DNA of 64,000 bases from an uncultured Bacilli bacterium (GTDB taxonomy: Bacteria > Bacillota_I > Bacilli_A > RFN20 > CAG-449), in assembly GCA_944332075.1 (NCBI GenBank), contig CALVJL010000003.1, positions 62,001 through 126,000 on the forward strand, in the 5' to 3' direction. The translations under genes were made by a program, and so were the position numbers. Every line of letters begins with the position of its first letter. The stretch's first letter is position 1. The notes below the pieces were generated by a model, which worked only from the letters and a program-made list of their open reading frames with translations, ran no database searches and was not told where the DNA came from. Positions 1-10,473 of this stretch are shown piece by piece.

Positions 1-38
1 CCAATGATGGTAGTTACGATTCTCGGGCTAACGACTAA
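1..38 (+). CDS. C-terminal end of an upstream gene (partial)
   Basis: An open frame entering from the left edge ends with TAA at 36-38, three bases before the yneF start, and encodes a tail ending SRAND. So close a spacing, with no promoter between, suggests a gene cotranscribed with yneF. Twelve codons are too few to name it. A second frame is also open across the edge, so the assignment is tentative. Confidence 0.3.
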   Translation, partial: NDGSYDSRAND

Positions 39-41
39 TTT

Positions 42-326
42 ATGTGGCAAACAATTCTCTATATATTAATCGGATTAATTGTTGGAGCTGTAGCGACATT
101 CTTCATTACTCGTTATTTCTTTACAAAACAATTAAAAGAGAATCCTCCGATTACTGAAAAGCAAATCAGAGTTATGTTCCAGAGTATGGGTATGCGTCCT
201 TCTGAAGCAAAAATTCAACAAGTCCTTCGTTCTATGGGAATTCAACCATCGACGAATCAAGAAAAAAAGCAACCATACATCAACGAAAATAAAAAGAAAA
301 ATAAAGAAGATTCTCAAGGTAAATAA
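42..326 (+). CDS. yneF: YneF family protein (UPF0154)
   Basis: Small protein of 94 residues with one N-terminal membrane segment (about residues 4-26) followed by a cytoplasmic part. The family hallmark is visible after the helix: NPPITEKQIRVMFQSMG, then a helical repeat ending in SMGIQP. UPF0154/YneF proteins are about 70 residues and of unknown function; this one has an extra lysine- and asparagine-rich tail of about 20 residues. No clear Shine-Dalgarno precedes the ATG, and the previous frame ends 3 nt upstream, which suggests translational coupling. A terminator follows at once. Family assignment is secure; function is unknown. Confidence 0.85.
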   Translation: MWQTILYILIGLIVGAVATFFITRYFFTKQLKENPPITEKQIRVMFQSMGMRPSEAKIQQVLRSMGIQPSTNQEKKQPYINENKKKNKEDSQGK

Positions 327-330
327 TTTA

Positions 331-356
331 AGCCCGTTAATCGGGCTTTTATTTTT
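331..356 (+). terminator. Rho-independent terminator after yneF
   Basis: Stem AGCCCG / CGGGCT around a TTAAT loop (331-346), followed on the + strand by TTTTATTTTT. Confidence 0.8.
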
Positions 357-374
357 ATTAACAAAGTATAAAGT

Positions 375-403
375 AAAAAAAAGAGGAATTATTTATCCTC
401 TTT
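375..403 (-). terminator. Rho-independent terminator of plsY
   Basis: On the minus strand AAAGAGGA (403-396) pairs with TCCTCTTT (387-380), followed by a T run. It overlaps the plsY stop codon at 389-391 and faces the yneF terminator, as expected between convergent genes. Confidence 0.7.
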
Positions 404-1123
404 TTCATTTTCATTTGAACAGTTAGATTCAGTTGAAGATGTTTTCTTCATTAACCATTTAGCTTTGTTTTCAGTTCCGTTTATTAATCTAGCGATATTT
501 TGATGATGCCTTAAGATTACGTAAAGAGCCACGAAGATTAAAAGCAGAGAGTAATAAATATCACCAACCATCGCAAAATTCATAAACATTTGTGAGAAAT
601 TAGGAATAAAGGAAACTCCAGCGACAACTATTCCGGCGGCCATTGAACCGACTGAAACGTATTTAGTAGTAAAGAAGAAGAGAGCAAATGCTGCAATACC
701 GATTAATGCGAAAAGATAATTTGTAGCGAATAAAATTCCAAACATGCAAGCAACTGCTTTTCCTCCGCGAAATTGAAAGAAAACAGGGAAAGTATGGCCT
801 AGACATGCTCCAACCCCGGCGATATAGACTAAATAAGATGGGTTAAGATATAAAATTTGATTGACCGCTGGTATTCGAGCGATAAGCAAGACAATCCACA
901 TTGCAATCATCGTCTTAAGCATATCTAAGATAATTGTAATTAAACCGATTTTTTTGCCAAGGACTCTACCGGTATTTGTCCCACCGGCATTATGTGATCC
1001 AAGAGTACGAACGTCGATATGAAAAAATAGCTTTCCGATAATAACCCCGTTAGAGATACTACCAAAAAGATATCCAATAACTAGCGAACAGATAACTGAA
1101 AGTATAATACTAAGAGCTTCCAT
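389..1123 (-). CDS. plsY: Glycerol-3-phosphate acyltransferase PlsY
   Basis: Integral membrane enzyme that transfers an acyl group from acyl-phosphate to glycerol-3-phosphate, the first step of phospholipid synthesis in most Gram-positives. The family signatures are visible: GSISNGVIIGK near the N-terminus, LGSHNAGGTNTGRVLGKKIG (about residues 41-60), and GHTFPVFFQFRGGKAVA (about 112-128), spread among roughly five hydrophobic segments. At 244 residues it exceeds the usual 190-210 because of a charged C-terminal tail rich in S, N, E and K. GGAGGT lies 7 nt before the ATG. It is divergent from eno; in Bacillus the homologue is divergent from parE, so eno appears to be inserted between them here. 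The second acyltransferase, PlsC, is also in this window. Confidence 0.93.
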   Translation of the reverse strand: MEALSIILSVICSLVIGYLFGSISNGVIIGKLFFHIDVRTLGSHNAGGTNTGRVLGKKIGLITIILDMLKTMIAMWIVLLIARIPAVNQILYLNPSYLVYIAGVGACLGHTFPVFFQFRGGKAVACMFGILFATNYLFALIGIAAFALFFFTTKYVSVGSMAAGIVVAGVSFIPNFSQMFMNFAMVGDIYYSLLLIFVALYVILRHHQNIARLINGTENKAKWLMKKTSSTESNCSNENEKEDK

Positions 1124-1264
1124 AAGAGTTTACCTCCGTTTATCTATTATACTGATTTTTTTAAATTTGTAATATATAAATATCCTCTTTTAAAAAATAG
1201 GCATATTTTTAAAAAGTGCAAATTAATAATGAAAATTGAAGTCGATAATATTTTACTTATTTAA

Positions 1265-2623
<1,359 letters not shown>

Positions 2624-2635
2624 TTAACAAAGAAG

Positions 2636-2664
2636 AACTATCCGGTTATCGGATAGTTTTTTTA
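2636..2664 (+). terminator. Rho-independent terminator of eno
   Basis: AACTATCCG (2636-2644), loop GTTAT, CGGATAGTT (2650-2658), followed by a run of T. Confidence 0.9.
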
Positions 2665-2818
2665 TGCAAAAAAATATGAAATAATAATATATATTCGCAA
2701 TATTTTAAAAAAATTTAATCTAAATATAGCAGTATCGATAAATTATATTTATTATAAATAAGGAAGTAAGATTTACTTACATAATTTTTTGGATATTTTT
2801 TATTATTTGAGGTAACAA

Positions 2819-4804
2819 ATGGCAAATAAAGATATTGAAATGGAAAAAAAGAAAGATGGTTATTCAGCATCAGATTTGACAGTCTTACATAATCTTGAAC
2901 CTATTACTACCCGTCCTGGTATGTATATCGGATCAACTGATTATTTAGGTACTCATCATCTAGCGTGGGAAATTATTGATAACGCTGTTGATGAAGTCGT
3001 CGCTGGATTTGGTAACACGATTAAAGTTACTATTAATGAAGATGGATCACTGACGATTGAAGATCAAGGCCGGGGAATTCCTTATGACTTTAATAAAAAA
3101 GAAGGTAAGGATGGTTTTGATATTATTTTCTGTACAATTCACGGCGGTGGAAAATTTACAGATAAAATCTATAAAACCTCATCTGGATTACATGGAGTTG
3201 GTGCAGCTTGCGTTAATGCTTTTGCTGAATTTTTAAATATTCGCGTTTATAAGGACGGAAAAATAATTGAAGGTGGTTACCGCGATGGTGGCAAGAAGAA
3301 AATTGCCCCACACGAAGTTGGAACGACCACTCGCCACGGTTCAATAATTACTTTTAAGCCAATGCTTGGAATTCTCACCGATATTACATGGCGTTATGAA
3401 CTATTTCAATCGCATCTCGATAATACCGCCTCTCAGTTGCCGGGAGTTACTATCTCTTTAGAGGATAAGAGAAGCGGAAAAAAAGAAACTTTTTGCTATG
3501 AAAACGGAATCTATGATTTTCTAAAGAAGAAAAATGAAAAAGGCGTTGCTCTTTGTCCAATTTGCCATGGCAAAGAAGGTGTTGACGGTGATACGATTGA
3601 ATTTGTTTTCCAATATTTAGATAAAGTCTATGATGAACATCTCTATTCTTTTGCAAATACCGTTTATACTCCTGATGAAGGATATCACGTTCAAGGATTT
3701 AGAACTGGTTTTAACAAGGCAATCAATGATTATGCTAAAGAAGAAGGATATATTAGAGGTTCTCAAAGAGTCGAACCTGACGATATCAAAGAAGGTTTAA
3801 CAGCAGTTATCTCAGTAATGATTAAGGAACAAGAACTGCACTTCGTCGGTCAAACAAAAGGCAAACTTGGAACAGCTTCAATCAAGCAACCAGTTCAAAA
3901 TTTCGTATACAATAAAGTCTATTATTATTTAAAAGAAAATAAACCTATTGCAACAAAGATAATGGATAAGATTATGACTGCTGCAAACGCCAGGGTAAAA
4001 GCTAGAAAAGCATCTGAAGAAGTTCGCGGCGGATCAATCAAGGCAAATGACCCTAAAGCTCAGCTTCAATTATCCGGCAAACTTGTTCCACCTAACTCTA
4101 AAGATTATTCTAAATGTGAACTATTTATTGTCGAAGGTGATTCCGCAGGCGGTTCCGCAAAGAAATGCCGCGATAAAACTTATCAAGGCTTATTGCCTCT
4201 GCGCGGTAAACCAAAAAATATTTCGACTGATGCCGAAGATGCTTTTATGAAGAATGAAGAATTATCGACATTAACTTACACCATCGGGACAGGTGCCGGA
4301 AAAGATTTTAATTATAAAAATCTGCGTTATGGAAAGATCATTATTATGACCGATGCTGATACTGATGGTTCGCATATTCAAAATCTATTGCTTAACTTCT
4401 TCTATAAGAAAATGCGTCCTTTAATAGAAAAAGGTCATATTTATGTTGCGTGCCCACCTCTTTACCGCGTTTATAAAATGTCTGGGAAAAAGGTTATTGA
4501 AGAATTTTGCTGGTCTGATCAAGATTTGGAAACTGCCAGAAAGAAAATTGGCTCAGGATATACCATATCCCGTTATAAAGGACTTGGTGAAATGAATGCC
4601 GATCAATTATGGGAAACGACAATGGATCCAAAGCATCGCCGTTTAATTCAAATTAAGATGAATAATGAAGATTCAGCTGGTGATAAAATAGATTTATTTA
4701 TGGGAAAAGATGCTTCTAGACGTCAAGAATGGATTAACGAAAATATTGATTTTTCCGATAAGTCTGATTTTATAGCTATCAAGAAGGAGAATGAACATGC
4801 CTAA
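2819..4804 (+). CDS. parE: DNA topoisomerase IV subunit B
   Basis: ATPase subunit of topoisomerase IV, which unlinks daughter chromosomes with ParC. The GHKL ATPase motifs are visible: IIDNAVDEV, DQGRGIP and SGLHGVGAACVNA in the first 140 residues. The transducer domain carries the FVGQTKGKLG loop. The Toprim domain has EGDSAGGSAK (about residue 438), PLRGKPKN and IMTDADTDGSHI (Mg-binding acidic residues). At 661 residues it is slightly longer than typical ParE. GAGGT lies 5 nt before the ATG. The gene overlaps parC and lies near plsY, as in Bacillus, which favours ParE over GyrB. Topoisomerase IV acts late in replication, and this gene lies about 7-9 kb from the candidate dif site. Confidence 0.95.
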   Translation: MANKDIEMEKKKDGYSASDLTVLHNLEPITTRPGMYIGSTDYLGTHHLAWEIIDNAVDEVVAGFGNTIKVTINEDGSLTIEDQGRGIPYDFNKKEGKDGFDIIFCTIHGGGKFTDKIYKTSSGLHGVGAACVNAFAEFLNIRVYKDGKIIEGGYRDGGKKKIAPHEVGTTTRHGSIITFKPMLGILTDITWRYELFQSHLDNTASQLPGVTISLEDKRSGKKETFCYENGIYDFLKKKNEKGVALCPICHGKEGVDGDTIEFVFQYLDKVYDEHLYSFANTVYTPDEGYHVQGFRTGFNKAINDYAKEEGYIRGSQRVEPDDIKEGLTAVISVMIKEQELHFVGQTKGKLGTASIKQPVQNFVYNKVYYYLKENKPIATKIMDKIMTAANARVKARKASEEVRGGSIKANDPKAQLQLSGKLVPPNSKDYSKCELFIVEGDSAGGSAKKCRDKTYQGLLPLRGKPKNISTDAEDAFMKNEELSTLTYTIGTGAGKDFNYKNLRYGKIIIMTDADTDGSHIQNLLLNFFYKKMRPLIEKGHIYVACPPLYRVYKMSGKKVIEEFCWSDQDLETARKKIGSGYTISRYKGLGEMNADQLWETTMDPKHRRLIQIKMNNEDSAGDKIDLFMGKDASRRQEWINENIDFSDKSDFIAIKKENEHA

Positions 4805-7358
4805 GAAAAAAGATGAAATCATTGAAGAAATAAATTCCCATGAAATGATTTTAGAAAATGAAATCGAAGATGTTTTAAGCAATGGTTTTGGGCGTTATTC
4901 AAAGTATGTTCTTCAAGAAAGAGCTGTTCCAGATGTAAGAGACGGACTGAAACCAGTTCAAAGAAGAATCATCTATACGATGTATTTAGAAGGTAACTTT
5001 GCCTCAAAACCAACTAGAAAATGCGCGCGTACTGTCGGTGCGGTCATTGGGCGTTTCCATCCTCATGGAGATACTTCTGTTTATGAAGCGATGGTTAGAT
5101 TGTCACAAGACTGGAAAATGCGGGTTCCATTAATTGATTTCCAAGGAAATAATGGATCTATCGACGGTGATGGACCAGCCGCTTATCGTTATACAGAGGC
5201 GAGATTAAGCGAAATCGCAGATGAGATGGTCAGAGATTTAAATAAAAATACTGTCGACATGGAATTAAACTTTGATGATCAGGAGCTAGAGCCGGTTGTC
5301 TTACCTTCGCGTTTTCCTAATCTTTTAGTTAATGGTTCGCAAGGTGTCGCCGTTGGAGCATCAACCGATATTCCACCTCATAACCTCGGAGAAGTAATCG
5401 ATGGAGTAATTTATCGATTGAATCATAAACGTTGCTCAGTAAGCGATTTAATGTCCTTTATCAAAGGACCAGACTTCCCTACTGGAGGAATAATTGTTAA
5501 TCCTCAGGATTTAATGCAAATTTATCAAAGCGGCAAAGGTTTAATCCGTTTAATGTGCCGTTATCATACTGAAGAGGGAAAAAATTTAAATTCTTTGGTT
5601 ATTACAGAAATTCCTTACGGCGTTGAAAAATCTTCTCTTGTTTTAAATATAGCTAAATGCCGCGTTCAGAATAATCTTGATGCAATTCTCGATGTCCGCG
5701 ATGAGACTGATAAAAACGGTTTAAGAATTGTTATTGAAGTCAAAAAAGATACTGATATTGATCAACTCACTAAGTTTATTATCTCAAAGGGGATCTTAAC
5801 CACATCAGTTAAATTTAATATGTTAGTTATCGATCATAATCGTCCGAGAACATTAAATTTGCTAGAGGCTGTGGATTGCTATATCGAACATCAAATCGAT
5901 GTTATAACTCGTAGATCAAAGTTTGATTTAAATAAATACGAAGAAAGATTACATATCGCCGAAGGTTTAATTAAAGCTTTATCAATCCTAGATGACGTTG
6001 TGAAAACAATTCGTCAATCAAAGGATAAAGCTGATGCTAGGACTCGCTTAATTAGCAATTTTGGTTTCTCTGAGAAGCAAGCTGAGGCCTTACTTAATTT
6101 GCAGTTATACCGCTTATCGAATACTGATGTAACAACTTTAGTGGCAGAAGGAAAAGATTTACGCGAAAAAATTGCTGATTTAAAAGAATTATTAGCTTCT
6201 CCGGAGAAGATGAATAAACTTATTGCTAGCGATTTGAAGATGATTAAAACAAAGTTCCCATCAGCTCGTCTAACTTCATTCCAAGAGGAAGAAATGGACT
6301 TAAAGGTCGATATGAAAGCTCTTGTTAGCAAAGATGAAACGATAGTAACCTTTACTAGAGATGGCTACGTTAAGAGAACCTCTCTCCGTTCATACTCAAG
6401 TGATGTAGCACCTGGTTTGAAAGACGGTGATGTTGTTAGAGGTGTAGTTAAATGCTTCACTACCGATAATTTGATTTTAATCACATCACAAGGTAATTTC
6501 TTACAGGTTCCAATTTTCCGTTTATCAGAAATAAAATGGAAAGATGAAGGAAAGCATATCAATGAAATTGGAGCTTTAGGTAATAATGAAAAGATTATTG
6601 GCGGATTTGTTGTTGAAGAATATAAAGAGGGAATCTTTGTTACAATGCTTTCTAAAAACGGTCAGATAAAGAGAACACCTCTTGAAGAATTCCAGACCAC
6701 TAGAATTGCTAGAACTGTTAAAGCCTTTAATTTATCGAAAGGCGACGAACTAGTCAAAATGGTCGTCACTAATGGTGAAAAGAATTTATTAATCGCCGCA
6801 TCTGATGGAACTACTTCGCTCTTTAATGAAAACGAACTAGAACCTTTATCTTTAAAAGCTGGTGGCGTTAAAGCCATTGCTAGACTATCAGATGATGCCT
6901 TTTTAGTGACGCTGCTTGCTCTTGATAAGAAAGAAACATTACTTGGAGTTATAGTAAAAGAGCAATCAGCTATAACAATTCGCAGCGATAAATTGACATT
7001 AGGAAAACGCATGGGTGTCCGCGATAACCTTTTCGGTGTTTATCTGTCTAATCCAGTTACTTTATTAGGTATTGTAGATTGCGATAAAAATAAGATTGCA
7101 GAAGTGGTTTTAACAAATCGTATCCGCGATAAAATTGATTTTGCAAGTGTGAGTAATAAACCTTTGGGAATGAAGCTTAAACCAGGAAATCTTGATTTAG
7201 CATCTAAAGAAAATATCAGTGATATTTCTTATTGCGATACTCCTGTTATCAATTCTGAAACTAAGGTTTCCCAAAACAAAAAGCAGTTAAAGAAAACTTC
7301 TGAAGAAAAGAAAGAAAAACGCGAATATTCACTTTCTGACTATATTGATTTTGATTAA
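4797..7358 (+). CDS. parC: DNA topoisomerase IV subunit A
   Basis: DNA-cleaving subunit of topoisomerase IV. The breakage-reunion domain is clear: GRYSKYVLQERAVPDVRDG, QRRIIYTM, RTVGAVIGRFHPHGDTSVYEAM, and the catalytic tyrosine in AYRYTEARLS (about residue 130). A coiled-coil gate and a divergent C-terminal beta-propeller follow. I see no GyrA box, which favours ParC. The C-terminus is lysine- and glutamate-rich. I chose ATG 4797 (MPKKKDE) because AAGGAG at 4784-4789 gives 7-nt spacing; the ATG at 4791 would sit one base from it. The start overlaps the end of parE by 8 nt, so the two are coupled. Length is 853 residues. Confidence 0.95.
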   Translation: MPKKKDEIIEEINSHEMILENEIEDVLSNGFGRYSKYVLQERAVPDVRDGLKPVQRRIIYTMYLEGNFASKPTRKCARTVGAVIGRFHPHGDTSVYEAMVRLSQDWKMRVPLIDFQGNNGSIDGDGPAAYRYTEARLSEIADEMVRDLNKNTVDMELNFDDQELEPVVLPSRFPNLLVNGSQGVAVGASTDIPPHNLGEVIDGVIYRLNHKRCSVSDLMSFIKGPDFPTGGIIVNPQDLMQIYQSGKGLIRLMCRYHTEEGKNLNSLVITEIPYGVEKSSLVLNIAKCRVQNNLDAILDVRDETDKNGLRIVIEVKKDTDIDQLTKFIISKGILTTSVKFNMLVIDHNRPRTLNLLEAVDCYIEHQIDVITRRSKFDLNKYEERLHIAEGLIKALSILDDVVKTIRQSKDKADARTRLISNFGFSEKQAEALLNLQLYRLSNTDVTTLVAEGKDLREKIADLKELLASPEKMNKLIASDLKMIKTKFPSARLTSFQEEEMDLKVDMKALVSKDETIVTFTRDGYVKRTSLRSYSSDVAPGLKDGDVVRGVVKCFTTDNLILITSQGNFLQVPIFRLSEIKWKDEGKHINEIGALGNNEKIIGGFVVEEYKEGIFVTMLSKNGQIKRTPLEEFQTTRIARTVKAFNLSKGDELVKMVVTNGEKNLLIAASDGTTSLFNENELEPLSLKAGGVKAIARLSDDAFLVTLLALDKKETLLGVIVKEQSAITIRSDKLTLGKRMGVRDNLFGVYLSNPVTLLGIVDCDKNKIAEVVLTNRIRDKIDFASVSNKPLGMKLKPGNLDLASKENISDISYCDTPVINSETKVSQNKKQLKKTSEEKKEKREYSLSDYIDFD

Positions 7359-7360
7359 TT

Positions 7361-7386
7361 AAGAGATGGCGACATCTCTTTTTTTG
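7361..7386 (+). terminator. Rho-independent terminator of parEC
   Basis: AAGAGATG / CATCTCTT stem (7361-7368 with 7373-7380) closed by a GCGA tetraloop of the GNRA type, followed by TTTTT. Confidence 0.85.
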
Positions 7387-7390
7387 TATC

Positions 7391-7440
7391 TAGATATTAG
7401 ATATTTAGATATTTATTTATAACTGTTTTTATATTAAAAT
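7391..7440 (+). promoter_or_regulatory. Candidate promoter and TAGATAT repeats upstream of yqeG
   Basis: Three copies of TAGATAT lie at 7391-7397, 7398-7404 and 7406-7412. They are followed by a -10-like TAAAAT at 7435-7440, only 6 nt before the yqeG ATG. The -35 region is weak. A transcript from here would start at or next to the ATG, matching the absence of a Shine-Dalgarno. The repeats could be an operator or merely AT-rich filler. Confidence 0.3.
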
Positions 7441-7446
7441 AAAAGT

Positions 7447-7977
7447 ATGAAAAGGTTTATCCCAAATTTTTATTGCAGTAATATATTTCAGTTGAGTAAC
7501 TCTTTTTTTATTGAAAATAAAATTAAATGCGTTTTATCTGATCTTGATAACACTTTAGATGTTTATAATGAACTAAATCCTTCTCAACGTGTTATAGAAT
7601 TAAAAGAGCGATTAGAAAAAATTGGCATTGAGTTATGTATTGTTTCTAACAATAAAGCGAAAAGAAAAGAAATTTATGCGAAAAGATTAGGGGTAAAATC
7701 GATATTTTCAGCACATAAACCAGGAGGTAAGCGCATTAGCAAATTTATCGCTGAATTGGGGTATGAAAAAGCTGATGTTCTCTTGGTAGGTGATCAACTT
7801 TTAACCGATGTCCTCTGCGGAAAAAATGCTGGAATTAAAGTTTGCCTTACAGATCCGATTAGTCACCTTGATCAATGGACGACACATTTTAATCGATTGA
7901 TTGATAGGCCTTTACGGAAACATCTAAAAAAGAAAGGGTATCTTGAGAAAGTGATGGTAAAAGATTATGGAAAATAA
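7447..7977 (+). CDS. yqeG: YqeG-family HAD IIIA phosphatase
   Basis: Haloacid dehalogenase-type phosphatase of the YqeG family, 176 residues, the usual size. HAD motif I is CVLSDLDNTLDVYN (nucleophile Asp in DLDNT, near residue 36), motif II is CIVSNN, motif III lysine is in SAHKPGGK, and motif IV is VLLVGDQLLTDVLCG. In Bacillus relatives it heads the same yqeG-yqeH ribosome-biogenesis cluster; the physiological substrate is not established, although PgpA-like lipid phosphatase activity is known in related families. It overlaps yqeH by 11 nt. No ribosome-binding site precedes the ATG. Confidence 0.9.
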   Translation: MKRFIPNFYCSNIFQLSNSFFIENKIKCVLSDLDNTLDVYNELNPSQRVIELKERLEKIGIELCIVSNNKAKRKEIYAKRLGVKSIFSAHKPGGKRISKFIAELGYEKADVLLVGDQLLTDVLCGKNAGIKVCLTDPISHLDQWTTHFNRLIDRPLRKHLKKKGYLEKVMVKDYGK

Positions 7978-9082
7978 AAATGAATTTATTAAATTATATT
8001 GCCCTGGCTGTGGAGCACTTCTTCAAAATGATGATCCTTTAAAAAGCGGCTTTGTACCTAAAAAATTAGAAGCAAAAAGCAATTTTCTCTGTCAGAGATG
8101 CTTCCGTTTACAGCATTACGGAGAGGCTTATGAAGATATTCATTATTCTAATGACTATCAGACAATTATTTCTAAAGCCAAACAAAGCGATGCATTGATT
8201 GTTTACGTTGTCGACCTTTTCGCATTTGACTGCTCAATTATTAATTCTTTAATTACAGCAATTAAGGATGCGAGAGTAGCAGTAATCTGTTCTAAGAGAG
8301 ACGTAATTCCATCTTCTGTAAAAGATGAAAAACTAATTAATTTCGTTCGTTATAGGTTAGAAGAAGTTGATATAAAACCTTTAGCAATAATGGTTTCTTC
8401 AGCGGTGAACAATTATAATCTCGACGAGATTCTTGAGACTTGTGAAGAGTTGAGAAACGGGCATGATGTCTATCTTTTTGGTGCTGTTAGCGTCGGTAAA
8501 TCTTCTTTAGTTAACGCTTTTTTAAAGATGTACGATAATAAAACGACGGAGATGATAACTACATCACCATATCCGGGCACAACTCTTAATGTCATTAGAG
8601 TACCAATTGATGAAAAATCATATGTCTATGATACTCCAGGTATTATGACTGAATCTTCTATTTTTGCACATGTTGATAGGAAACTTTTGAAATATGTTTT
8701 ACCGCGTAAAGAAATTAAACCACGCGTCTTCCAATTGTTAGGTAATCAATCGTTAATCGTTAATAATTTAGCGAAGATTGACGTTTATGATAAAGCCAAC
8801 TTAATCATCTTTATGTCTAACGATTTAGAAATCAGAAGAGCAAAACTCGAAAGATCGGATACGACATTTAATAATTTAATAAAAAATAAACAATTTAAAC
8901 TTCTTGATAGAAATGTCTTGTCAGCTGATGACTTACAAGAGCATAATCTTGACGTACCGCATCAAGACTGCGATATTGTTATTTCTGGGCTTTTATGGAT
9001 TAAAATCAAAGGTTCAGGTCAAAAAATCTGCGTTCGAACCTTAAAAGGAGTAGACGTAGTGATAAGGGAATGCAAAATATAA
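7967..9082 (+). CDS. yqeH: Ribosome biogenesis GTPase YqeH
   Basis: Circularly permuted GTPase needed for 30S subunit assembly. The N-terminal zinc finger has two Cys pairs: YCPGCGALL and LCQRCFRLQ (about residues 12-46). GTPase motifs come in permuted order: G4-like CSKRDVIP first, G5-like SSAVN, then G1 GAVSVGKSSLVNAF (about 168-181), G2 region with TTSPYPGTT, and G3 DTPGI. A C-terminal RNA-binding region follows. At 371 residues it is normal. It overlaps yqeG by 11 nt and is followed 1 nt later by yhbY. The aroE gene found between yqeH and yhbY in Bacillus is absent. Confidence 0.95.
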   Translation: MENKNEFIKLYCPGCGALLQNDDPLKSGFVPKKLEAKSNFLCQRCFRLQHYGEAYEDIHYSNDYQTIISKAKQSDALIVYVVDLFAFDCSIINSLITAIKDARVAVICSKRDVIPSSVKDEKLINFVRYRLEEVDIKPLAIMVSSAVNNYNLDEILETCEELRNGHDVYLFGAVSVGKSSLVNAFLKMYDNKTTEMITTSPYPGTTLNVIRVPIDEKSYVYDTPGIMTESSIFAHVDRKLLKYVLPRKEIKPRVFQLLGNQSLIVNNLAKIDVYDKANLIIFMSNDLEIRRAKLERSDTTFNNLIKNKQFKLLDRNVLSADDLQEHNLDVPHQDCDIVISGLLWIKIKGSGQKICVRTLKGVDVVIRECKI

Positions 9083-9083
9083 T

Positions 9084-9374
9084 ATGTTAACAAAAAATCA
9101 AATTCGTTATTTACGTTCGCTCGCGAACACTTGTGAAAATAAGTATCAAATCGGGAAATTTGAAATAAGCGATACAGTTATTGATTTATTAGATAAGGCG
9201 CTTCTTAAGCACGAATTAATTAAAGTTGTCGTCAACCAATCCGTTTCTGATAACAAGAGTGACTATGCTTATTTATTAAGTGAAGCTCTCCATTGTGAGC
9301 TCATTCAAATAATTGGTAACGTAATCGTTCTTTACCGTAAAAATTTAAAAGAGCCAAAAATTATCTTACCGTAA
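9084..9374 (+). CDS. yhbY: YhbY-family RNA-binding protein (CRM domain)
   Basis: 96-residue protein made of a single CRM RNA-binding domain, associated with pre-50S particles. It opens with LTKNQIRYLRSLANTCENKYQIGK, the typical YhbY N-terminus, and ends with IIGNVIVLYRKN, the conserved final strand. The GxxG loop is poorly preserved. It is packed between yqeH and nadD in the ribosome-biogenesis/NAD cluster. Confidence 0.9.
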   Translation: MLTKNQIRYLRSLANTCENKYQIGKFEISDTVIDLLDKALLKHELIKVVVNQSVSDNKSDYAYLLSEALHCELIQIIGNVIVLYRKNLKEPKIILP

Positions 9375-9375
9375 C

Positions 9376-10473
9376 ATGAAGAGATTACTTTATTTCGGAG
9401 GATCGTTTGATCCTATACACAATGCACATTTAAAACTAGCATCTCTGGCTAAAGACGCTTTAAATTGCCAGAAATGCTTTTTTGTGTTAGCGAAAAATCC
9501 GCGTTGGAAAGATCCAACATGCTCAGTAGAAGACCGTTTAAAAATGCTTCGCTTAGCAATTAAAGGACATCCTGGCTTTGCTATTTCTTTAATTGAATAC
9601 AATTCTGATAAGGATACGACCTATACCTATGACACGGTAAAAACGATTCTTAGGTATCACAAAAACGACCAACTATTCTATTTAATTGGTTCTGATCAGC
9701 TTGAGAAACTCGATAAGTGGTATAAAATCGATGAACTGTCAAAGATGATTAAATTTGTGGTTTTTAGGCGGAGTAATTATCCTCTTAACGAAGAGAATTT
9801 GAAGCGATATGATGTAACGTTACTTAACGCTGAAGAGATGGATATTTCTTCGACAAAAATTCGCTTATTAAATAATCTAGACTGTCCTAAACCAGTACTC
9901 GATTATATTGCAAAATATCAACTCTATTATACTTCACTTCTTAAAAATTATATTTCCAGTAAGCGATTAAATCATTGCTTTTCTGTAGCATCGTTGGCTT
10001 ACGATATTGCTTTAGCTAATCATAAAGATCCTTATAAGGCTTATCATGCTGGATTAATTCATGATATTGCTAAAGGTTTAAATAAAGAAAAAAGTTTAGA
10101 GCTCATGCAAAAATATTTTCCAAGTGAAATCGGAAAAGTTGGAGAATGGGGATATCATCAATTCTTAGCAGTTGTTATCGCCAAAGATATATTAAAAATA
10201 ACTGATGAAGAAGTATTAGAGGCAATAGAATATCACGCGACAGGAAAAAAACATATGTCGCCTTTAGCAAAAATTATCTATTGCGCGGATAAGATAGACC
10301 CGACAAGAGGATATGATTCAAGCGAATTAATAAAAAAATGTAAAGAAGATTATAAAGAAGGATTCAAGGCTGTTTTAAAAGCTAATATTGCCTATTTTAA
10401 GGAAAAGGGAATTGATTACTTAAACGACTACAGTAAGGAGTGCTTTGAATATTATTTAGGAGAAACTGACTAA
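9376..10473 (+). CDS. nadD: NadD-YqeK fusion: nicotinate-nucleotide adenylyltransferase with HD-domain hydrolase
   Basis: Two enzymes encoded separately in Bacillus are fused in this 365-residue protein. Residues 1-190 are NadD, which makes nicotinic acid adenine dinucleotide from NaMN and ATP: GGSFDPIHNAHLK (8-20) is the nucleotidyltransferase HxGH-type motif, with IGSDQL (104-109) and SSTKIR (158-163). Residues 193-365 are a YqeK-type HD domain: RLNHCFSVA (His200), HAGLIHDIAKG (His229-Asp230), YHATG, and YCADKIDPTR. YqeK proteins are diadenosine tetraphosphate hydrolases. No stop or frame change separates the halves. The ATG follows the yhbY stop by 1 nt; the stop overlaps the rsfS start by one base. 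Confidence 0.95.
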   Translation: MKRLLYFGGSFDPIHNAHLKLASLAKDALNCQKCFFVLAKNPRWKDPTCSVEDRLKMLRLAIKGHPGFAISLIEYNSDKDTTYTYDTVKTILRYHKNDQLFYLIGSDQLEKLDKWYKIDELSKMIKFVVFRRSNYPLNEENLKRYDVTLLNAEEMDISSTKIRLLNNLDCPKPVLDYIAKYQLYYTSLLKNYISSKRLNHCFSVASLAYDIALANHKDPYKAYHAGLIHDIAKGLNKEKSLELMQKYFPSEIGKVGEWGYHQFLAVVIAKDILKITDEEVLEAIEYHATGKKHMSPLAKIIYCADKIDPTRGYDSSELIKKCKEDYKEGFKAVLKANIAYFKEKGIDYLNDYSKECFEYYLGETD

